Source: Prorocentrum cordatum (Eukaryota > Sar > Dinophyceae > Prorocentrales > Prorocentraceae). Taken from it: a DNA stretch of 35,951 nt. The notes under the pieces were generated by a model. The model saw only the letters and a program-made list of their open reading frames with translations, had not been told where the DNA came from and made no database searches. Positions 29,721 through 35,951 of the stretch are shown piece after piece; position 1 is the first letter of the stretch, and every line of letters begins with the position of its first letter. Made by a program: the position numbers and the translations under genes. The stretch covers positions 165,001 through 200,951 of the forward strand of contig CAUYUJ010018572.1 in NCBI GenBank assembly GCA_963575745.1, written 5' to 3'.

Positions 29721-30690
29721 CTCCCTCCTCCCGCGTCGTCGTCGTCGTCGCCTACGTCGTCCTCTGTCTTTCCTCGTGTTCGTCGTCGTCGTCGTCCTCT
29801 TTGGCGTCGTGGTCGTTTCCGTCGTCGTTGTCGTCGTCCTTCTCTCCTCCCTCGTCGTCGTCGTCGTCCGTCGTCGGCGTCTCGTCGTCGTCCATCCTAT
29901 TTCGTCGCCGTCGTCGTCGTCGTCGTCGTCGTCTTCCCTCCTCCCTCGTCGTTGTCGTCGTCGGCGTCGCCGTCCTCCCTCCTTCGTCGTCGTTCGCGTC
30001 GTCGCCGTCCTCCCTCCTCCCTCGTCGTTGTCGTCGTTGTCGCCGTCGTCGTGCTCCCTCCTCGCTCGTCGTCGTCGTGGTCTTCGTTGGCGACGTCGTC
30101 ATCGTCGTCGGCGTCGGCGTCGGCGTCGGCGTCGTCGTCGTCGTCGTCGACGTCGGCGTCGTCGTCGTCGTCGACGTCGTCGTCGTCGGCGTCGTCGACG
30201 TCGTCGTCGTCGTCGTCGGCCTCGTCGTCGTCGTCGTCGCCGTCGGCGTCGTCATCGTCGTCGTCGTCGTCGGTGTCGGCGTCGTCGTCGTCGTCGGTGT
30301 CGTCGTCGTCGTCGTTGTCGTCGTCGTCGAAGTCGTCGGAGCCGTCGTCGGTGTCGTCGTAGTCGTCGTCGGCGTTGTCGTCGTCGTTGTCGTCGGCGCC
30401 TGTGTCGTTGCCAAGTGCCATTTGAAACCTACCGTCACGGTCTTAAGAGGTTTTGCAAACCAAGTTGCGGGTGGGTGGGTGGGATGTTTGCAAGAGCATG
30501 AGATGTGTCACATCATGGGTAAACATCAGTTGCACCACATATATTGCACCACATTTAGTGCGCATCATAGTTTGCCAAACGTAGATTGCACAACATAAGT
30601 TGCAGAACAGAGGTAGCACCACATGTATTTCTACACATGCGTTGCACCACGCAGATTGCACCACCTATATTGCTAGAATCACTATTTGGG
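29030..30690 (-). repeat. Composite interspersed repeat, copy D, inverted
   Basis: Read on the minus strand it starts with a 14-bp array (30672-30528), then GGTCTTAAGAGG's counterpart (CCTCTTAAGACCGTGACGG), a long GAC-rich microsatellite (30405-29693), and palindromic modules (29570-29538 and 29283-29252). It ends in a terminal module carrying GGTACCGGCCCCCCTGGGAT (about 29137-29152). The order equals copy B. The long Ser/Val/Arg or Asp/Thr frames across 29690-30420 are microsatellite translations. Confidence 0.8.
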
Positions 30691-30905
30691 GTCCACGGTG
30701 GTTACCATGTTGCTTCGTTTCCATAGCTTTCTTTTTTCAGGGTCTTTCTCCTATCGTTGGCGCGGGCTGTGGCTTGAAGCCGCCCTCAACAGGCGGTCTG
30801 ATCCCCGACGCTGGCAACGCGGGCACCGACTTCAGCAAGGGCCTTCTGTCAGCCCTTGCCTCAGCAGAGGGCAACATTCTTACTCATTCTCGTTTGTTGT
30901 CTCAT
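30691..30905 (+). other. Possible exon after a strong acceptor-like site
   Basis: CTTTCTTTTTTCAG ends at 30740 and is followed by GG and a frame reading GLSPIVGAGCGLKPPSTGG, then LIPDAGNAGTDFSKGLLSAL, until low-complexity sequence takes over near 30890. A pyrimidine tract, CAG and a following G fit a 3' splice site. No downstream donor or partner exon was identified and the peptide matches no family I know. Confidence 0.25.
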
Positions 30906-31995
30906 CCCTCGCCTGCTCATCCCCCGACTGATCCAACGCCTACTCCTCTTCTCCTCCTCCTCCTCTCCGTCCCTCCTCCGCACGCGTGGCATTGGGGGGC
31001 ATGAGGGGGGGGAAGTTGAGACGAGGAGGATCGCCCCAACGGCCCCCGCGCGGATAGGTGAGCTGGTCCACCGTGCAGTGGTGCGGGTGTTCCTCTTCAT
31101 CCTTCCGCCTCATTCTCCTCCATTCCTTTCCTCTTCCCACCTCCATACCTCCATCCCTCCTAGAACCTCCCTCCATCTCCTTCGCCTCCTCCTCCTCCCT
31201 CCTTCTTCTCCTGCCTTCCACCTCTGCCTCCCCTCCGTGCCGAGGTTGCCGCCGTCCCGGCTATCGGCGCGTGATGGGCGCCGAGTGAGCCTTTTTGGTG
31301 CGCACGCGCTGGATGAGAATATTGGAGGGGAAGGAGCAGAGGCGAGGGGGTCCTCCTCATTACGATCGGGAATTCGAGACAGCGTGTCGCTCCGCCAGTT
31401 CTGGCCCACCACGCTTTGGAGCGACACGCGGACTACCTCGCGTTCCCCAGCTTCCACCGTCCCGAGCGTTCCTGAGCCCTTCGCCCCGCTGAGCGGAGCG
31501 ACGCAGTATCCGCTCGCAGGGCATAGCGTGTCGCCAGGGCCGCCGCAGCGACGCGCTAAACAAGAGTTCCCGCCCGTGTCCTTCTCTTCTTCGTTGTTCT
31601 CCTTGACGCCGATGCGGGCAGCTCTGGCGGGTGCGTTGGGCACCCTGGGAGTACCTTGTGGGACCTGCTTTAGAGCAGGAGCATACCGTAGACGGATCCA
31701 CCTTGCATCCGACCTTGCATTGCGCCGAGCGGAACGGCCGCGTTGTAGATACACGTATATCCACCCCGAAAGTGTCTATATATACGTAGCGACACTCAAT
31801 GCGTCTACAGAGGATTGTGTCTACAGACGACTGCTCTTCTGGAAGCAGGTGGACTTTGCCCTCCAAGGGCTGGCGGTGCGGGGGAGGGCCTCCTTCTCGA
31901 AATGGGCCGGCCCCGCCGGGGAGGAGGGGTGTCAGGGCGCCAGAGACGGGGGCGAAGCAAGCGGAGGCACGGGGAACGCAAACTTCCACGTTTGG
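30906..31995. other. Pyrimidine-rich then mixed non-coding stretch
   Basis: 30920-31230 is C/T-rich with CTCCTCCTCC runs. 31740-31800 is an AT-rich island with an imperfect inverted pair (ACACGTATATCC and TATATATACGTAGC). A long plus-strand frame crosses the region but is Leu/Ser/Pro/Arg-rich and looks compositional. Confidence 0.5.
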
Positions 31996-31998
31996 TTA

Positions 31999-32054
31999 TG
32001 CCCCCGTTTAGGGGGCCCTGGGCGCCGTAGACGGGGGCACACTAAACGGGGGCA
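31999..32054. repeat. Perfect 13-bp inverted repeat with extra CCCCGTTT words
   Basis: TGCCCCCGTTTAG (31999-32011) pairs perfectly with CTAAACGGGGGCA (32042-32054) across 30 bases. Two more related words follow: ACCCCCGTTTTG near 32070 and GCCCCGTTTACG near 32085. Confidence 0.8.
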
Positions 32055-32089
32055 GATGGAAAAGCCTGGACCCCCGTTTTGCTAAGCCC

Positions 32090-33064
32090 CGTTTACGAAG
32101 CCCCGAGAGGGGGGGAGAGGGGAGGCACCCGCAGGCGAGGGATGGCGAGGAGCGGGGCCCCGAACCTCCACCGCACCCGCGGCCACCCGGCGGCGCGGCG
32201 GAGGGCCTCACGCTGAGGCGGCGGAGGTGGGGGCACCAGCGGGTGGCGAGGAGCGGGGGCGGCACGAGGAGGAGGAGGAGGAGGAGGAGGAGAAGGAGAA
32301 GGAAAAGGAGAAGGAGAAGGAGGAGGATACTGAGAGAGTGGAGAGGGGCAAGGAGGAGAAGGAGGAGGAGGAGGAGCAGGACCAACGGAGGAGAGTGGGG
32401 AGATGGAAGGAAGACGGGATCGTGTGAGCCCCGGGAGATTCCCAGCGTTCCCCCGACATGAAGCAGATGAGGAGACAGGGAGGGGGGGGGGACTTGGGGG
32501 AAAGAAAGGGAGCTTTGGGTGGAGGATGGGGAGGGAAAATTCAGGGAAAATTCGAAAGGGGACGCAATCGGGTAGTAGGAGGAAGGGGAGGAAGGAGGAG
32601 GGTGGAATGGATGCAGGTAGGAGGCAGAAACGATGCGGGGTGAAGGCGGGAGGGGAATGCTGGAGGGTGGGTGGGTAGGCATGAGCAGGAGGAAAAGGAG
32701 GGGAATGAGGATGGAAAAGGTGCGGGAGGAGGTGGTGGAGTTGGTTGGGGGGTGGGACTGACGATGTTGGAGGATGGGAGCGGCGAGTAACAGACGGACT
32801 GATGGAGGAAGGAGGTGTGGTACTAGCTTGGCGAGGAGGGGCGACGGTGAGGGGGAAAGAGGGAGGGATTCTCGAGCGGGGGAAGGACGGGACACGAACC
32901 AAAAAAAACGTGGAAGATGGTGGTCGAGGAAGAGGATGAGGAAGGAGGGCGGCGATGAGGATGAGCAGACGGAAGTTGAGGCGGGGTCCAATGTGGAGCA
33001 GCAGCAGAATGATTGGTCGAAGCGGCAGCAGCAACACCAGGAGGTGGAAGATGATGCGGAGCAC

Positions 33065-33096
<32 letters not shown>

Positions 33097-33350
33097 CACG
33101 AGGAGGACGAGGAAAAGGGCGAGAGGACGGAGGGCGGGGCTGTCTGGAGCGTCTTGCAGGCCGTCTCAGCTGGCACACGCGCCCAGGACAACCGCGGCTT
33201 TGTTGCGCAGGCCGCGCGCCCCGCGGGTGCACACCCAGGAGGCTCCGCGCTTCGACGACGCCCCCAACCGACTGTTCACGAGGCCGTACCGGGGACGGGG
33301 GGATCAGGAGGAGAACGAGAAGGAGGAGAAGGAGGAGGAGGAGGAGGAAG
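32090..33350 (+). repeat. Purine-rich low-complexity region
   Basis: GGAGGA/GAAGGA trinucleotide tracts (32266-32345 and 33310-33355), a GA dinucleotide tract (33069-33096), and G/A-rich sequence between. Both strands hold long frames of Arg/Glu/Gly or Pro/Ser/Leu that are explained by composition. Confidence 0.8.
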
Positions 33351-33356
33351 AGGAGT

Positions 33357-33388
33357 TCCGTAGCCTGGCTCATGGCCATTGTTCCAAG
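33357..33388 (+). other. Possible degenerate tandem spliced-leader relics
   Basis: TCCGTAGCC then TGGCTCATG (33357-33374) equals the DinoSL with its internal ATTT missing and one late mismatch. The next bases, GCCATTGTTCCAAG (33375-33388), loosely follow the truncated leader form. The site lies immediately before the second retroelement-like coding region, the same placement as the relics at 19853. Confidence 0.4.
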
Positions 33389-33409
33389 GGGTTACGCCCA
33401 AGGGGGTGA

Positions 33410-34667
33410 GGGCTCGAGGGCGGCGCAGCGCCAGGTTTCTCCCTGCCCAGTTTCTTCACGGCCTCGCGCGGCCGCAGGGAACACAACTGTACCTCCGTTC
33501 CAGATTCGGCGGGCGACGGAGGCAGGGGCAAGGTTCCAGGCGGCAGAGGCGGCAACGGCTCTTCTGGGAAGAAGGGATGCTCGGGCAAACGGAAGCCACC
33601 GACGCCAAGGCCAGTGCCTACGCAGGCGTACGCATGGACATGTCAGAATTGTGAGGTCCGTGCCAATTTACGTCATCAGTGGTGTTAACAGTGCGGGCAG
33701 CACTGGGAGGAGCCCCGCGTTAGCCTGACGCACAATCGGGGTCGCCGGGCGCGAAGGACAATAACACCGTGTCGAAGGACAAGAAAACAGGGCCACCCAT
33801 CCAGAAATTACAGCAGTCCCTGGACCTCGTGAAGCGTCTAGAATCGAGTGCCGAAGGTACTGAGCAGGCCCTGGCAGAGCAGGCTACGGCGTCTACGGGG
33901 GATCTTCTCGCCAAGCTTCGAGGGGAGCGAGATTCAGGAACACAGCTGTAGATGGATCAGCCAGGAGAGTATGTTACCAAACAACACCAGGTGCTGGACG
34001 ATTTGGGCGTCAAGCGCGCGCTGTTGGAGGCGGACCTTCAGGCCGCCAGGACTACGTACACCGCGATGGAGCTCAAGGTATACAACTTACTGGTGGAGCA
34101 GCGGAGGGCGAGGATGGACCCTTACGTTGGCGACCTTCCTGGTCTTCCACCCCAAGGGGGCAACATGTGCATTGCTTTCAGCCATGGCGTTTAGCGCTCC
34201 AACTATCTCATTCCAAGCATGTTTGAACAGCGCGGGATTTTTTGCACCATGGCCTGTCAGACGCGCGAACAGGATACTTGCAAGCGCCCATGATGGAGTT
34301 CGCAGCGCAGATTCGAGGCGTCGCTGATATCTCAGCGGGGTCCCAGGCAGCAGCAGGCCATGCAGAAACATCTCTTCCTGGCCCCCAAGAGGCAGCTGAG
34401 GCAGAGGCGTCAGCAGCAGAGGAGCAAGAGGAGCCACCAGACGTCGAGATGGAACAGGCCTGTGTGGGCCAGCGCAGGGTTGCAGAGTTGGAAGCCGATC
34501 ACGCAGCGAAGCGCAGGCGCGAGGAGTCGGAGGAGTCTCGCTCGAAGGGCGAGGCACCGCCCAGGCAGCAGCCTGGGCAACGCGCAGCGGGGGTATTCCA
34601 ACGATGGCTCGCAGGTCCTTGCAATCAACGGCAGCCGCTGGTATCCTGCAAAGTGATATACTCTTGA
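33410..34667 (+). pseudogene. Retroelement-like ORF1: RanBP2-type finger plus coiled coil, broken
   Basis: The first frame (33410-33720) is Gly/Lys-rich (GGRGGNGSSGKKGCSGKRKP) and leads into a RanBP2-type zinc finger, WTCQNCEVRANLRHQWC-stop-QCGQHW, at 33635-33703. An in-frame TAA (33686-33688) sits between the third and fourth zinc cysteines. After a shift near 33720 a helical, coiled-coil-like segment runs GPPIQKLQQSLDLVKRLESS to TAG 33949-33951. It continues in the same frame from ATG 33952 through LDDLGVKRALLEADLQAART to about 34194. A third frame (ATG 34290 to TGA 34665-34667) is Ala/Glu-rich, then Lys/Arg-rich (HAAKRRREESEESRSKGEAP). This layout resembles N-terminal parts of dinoflagellate LINE proteins, as inference only. 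Two stops and two shifts make it a relic. Confidence 0.5.
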
Positions 34668-35330
34668 GAGTGAGACTCGCGTTGTACCTGTGCAAGAGGC
34701 AAAACTGCACGGTCAGGAAATGTGCGACGAGCGGGGGGTGATTCGAAAGTTCGGCTGGGCATCGCATTGGGCGCCCTGCCGCATCGCCGCTGGAGGTGCG
34801 CGCGGGGGGGGGGGGGGGCGGGGGAGGGGGCGGCGGGGGGGCCGCGTTGTTCGCGGCCCACTTTGACGCCTGGCAAACGCCGGGACATGAGGGGCCGCTC
34901 GCGCCGCATCGTCTGCTTCAAATGTTTTTTCTTCTGTGGCCGCGCGCTCAGCATCATCTCTTTTTATTGCGCGAAGGGGTGGGGTGGGATTGGGGCCCGC
35001 GAGCGTCGAAATAACGCAGGCTCTAGGACCGCGCGCCCCAAGCGCAAATCTGCCGCGCCTTGGGGGGGGGGGTCGCAGCGCGGAACCGACGTTCTCAAGG
35101 AAGGACTCTCGCCGCATAACATGCAAGGGCAGTTTGTGGCGACATCGCCGTCAGCCACGCGCGCGTCGGCAACGCCGGGCAGATGTTGCGTTTTTCTATA
35201 TTCGCGAAGTCTTTGCTGCCTGCAGCGGGGTCGGCGCGGGGCGACATGAACGCGGATTTCTTTCCGCGTCGGCCCGCGCTGCTTCGCTTTCGAGCTGGGG
35301 TAGATCAGATTACGGTCCGCCACTGGAAGA
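34668..35330. other. GC-rich spacer with a G-run
   Basis: 34803-34843 is nearly all G on the plus strand (runs of 14, 5, 5 and 7 G), a potential quadruplex former. The rest has no convincing coding frame. Confidence 0.5.
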
Positions 35331-35351
35331 AATTTGCGAAGTTGCCATTGG

Positions 35352-35951
35352 AGTAGCCGACCCCGGCCAAACCCACAGCCCCCAGAGTACCAGGACGCGC
35401 AGGACAGGCTCACCGAGCTCATGCAGCCCCTGGAGACCCAAGAGGGCTGCCGCATGCCGCCCGCGGACGAGGTCTCGATGTTGCAGCGGGGCCTCGACGA
35501 GGCCTGCGAGCAGTGGCGCGCTTGGTCTGGGTAGGAGCTCCAGGGGGCGGTCTTCAAGGGGGTCGAACCTGCGAGGCCCAAGAGATCCCAATTGGGCGAC
35601 CTCCTGCGTGCCAAGAGGCCTCTCGCCAGGAGCCCATGTCGCGCTCTGCGTTGGGTCCCCCAAAGCGCCCGCGAGTTGCGCGCCTTGGTCAGCAGTGGCA
35701 AGTGTTTGGAATCTCCAGAATTGTCCAGAAGCCTTGTCTGATCCGGTCTGGGTGCTGTGAAATCTGGTGGCATTTTCAAATGTCACTATCCTGGTGGGAG
35801 GGGTCCGTGGCCGGGGCAGCCGGGCAACGCTTTGCGCCCTCCTCGGTGTCCGGGGCACCTTCGATTTCAGGAACTGGCTGCAGGGGGGCTTCGGGCCTTC
35901 TATTCTTTGGCTGATATCCAGGCTTCTAAACATCTCCCCCGCGAGCGACGC
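35352..35951 (+). pseudogene. Second coding-like block of the retroelement region, runs off the right edge
   Basis: One frame reads PPEYQDAQDRLTELMQPLET, then EVSMLQRGLDEACEQWRAWS, to TAG 35532-35534. It continues protein-like in the same frame (ELQGAVFKGVEPARPKRSQL, LRALVSSGKCLESPELSRSL) to TGA 35739-35741, then remains open to the window end (RAFYSLADIQASKHLPRERR). The first part is predicted helical by its heptad-like leucines. Two stops in one otherwise consistent frame suggest a decayed coding region, probably the continuation of the 33410 element, but the link is unproven and no domain is named. Confidence 0.4.

Noticed and set aside
29491-30598. Frames of over 300 codons rich in Arg, Ser or Val
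   Set aside because: Translation of the inverted GAC microsatellite of copy D.
32005-32016. CGTTTAGGGGGC as telomere-type repeat
   Set aside because: Single occurrence, not tandem.
30856-32085. 409-codon plus-strand frame
   Set aside because: Low-complexity Leu/Ser/Pro/Arg translation with no domain; crosses several unrelated composition blocks.
32093-33379. 428-codon minus-strand frame
   Set aside because: Poly-Pro/Leu/Ser translation of purine-rich DNA read on the opposite strand.

Overview
The window looks like nuclear DNA of a dinoflagellate. It is GC-rich, very gene-poor and full of tandem and interspersed repeats. It carries remnants of LINE-type (non-LTR) retrotransposons, and the tail of the dinoflagellate spliced leader (DinoSL) is embedded in genomic DNA at the 5' end of one of them. 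No bacterial gene organisation, operon, rRNA or tRNA was recognised. Genus cannot be told from sequence alone.

Layout: (1) 1-1176, minus strand: an unidentified protein gene in two exons separated by a phase-consistent 135-base GT-AG intron, broken by two single-base frame changes and running off the left edge. (2) 1177-8150: mostly compositionally biased non-coding DNA with simple repeats and a C2H2-finger coding remnant at 3944-4749. (3) 8155-10830: the clearest intact gene, an intronless 375-aa secreted or luminal protein of unknown family (8822-9949), bracketed by arrays of short CTTGGGAGCC-like words. (4) 11831-12297: two copies of a ~155-bp MITE-like inverted-repeat element. (5) 12420-13460: copy A of a composite repeat built from a 14-bp tandem array, a GC-rich spacer and palindromic modules. 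(6) 13560-18110: microsatellite, then a ~4.2-kb satellite of about 50 units of 77-90 bp. (7) 18345-19837: composite copy B. (8) 19853-26660: a decayed ~6.8-kb LINE with ORF1, AP endonuclease, reverse transcriptase and a C-terminal cysteine-rich domain. It is flanked by an imperfect 17-bp target-site duplication and begins with two tandem DinoSL remnants. (9) 26678-30690: composite copies C (+) and D (-), facing each other across a ~0.9-kb inverted repeat. (10) 30690-33360: low-complexity pyrimidine-rich then purine-rich DNA. (11) 33357-35951: a second retroelement-like coding region with a RanBP2-type zinc finger and coiled-coil segments, broken by stops and frame changes, preceded by a degenerate DinoSL-like sequence.

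How it fits together: almost everything is repeat-derived. The most informative signal is at 19838-19875, where the target duplication and two stacked spliced-leader remnants mark the exact 5' end of a LINE insertion. This suggests that a trans-spliced LINE transcript was reverse-transcribed into the genome. Removing the LINE leaves composite copies B and C adjacent, head to tail.
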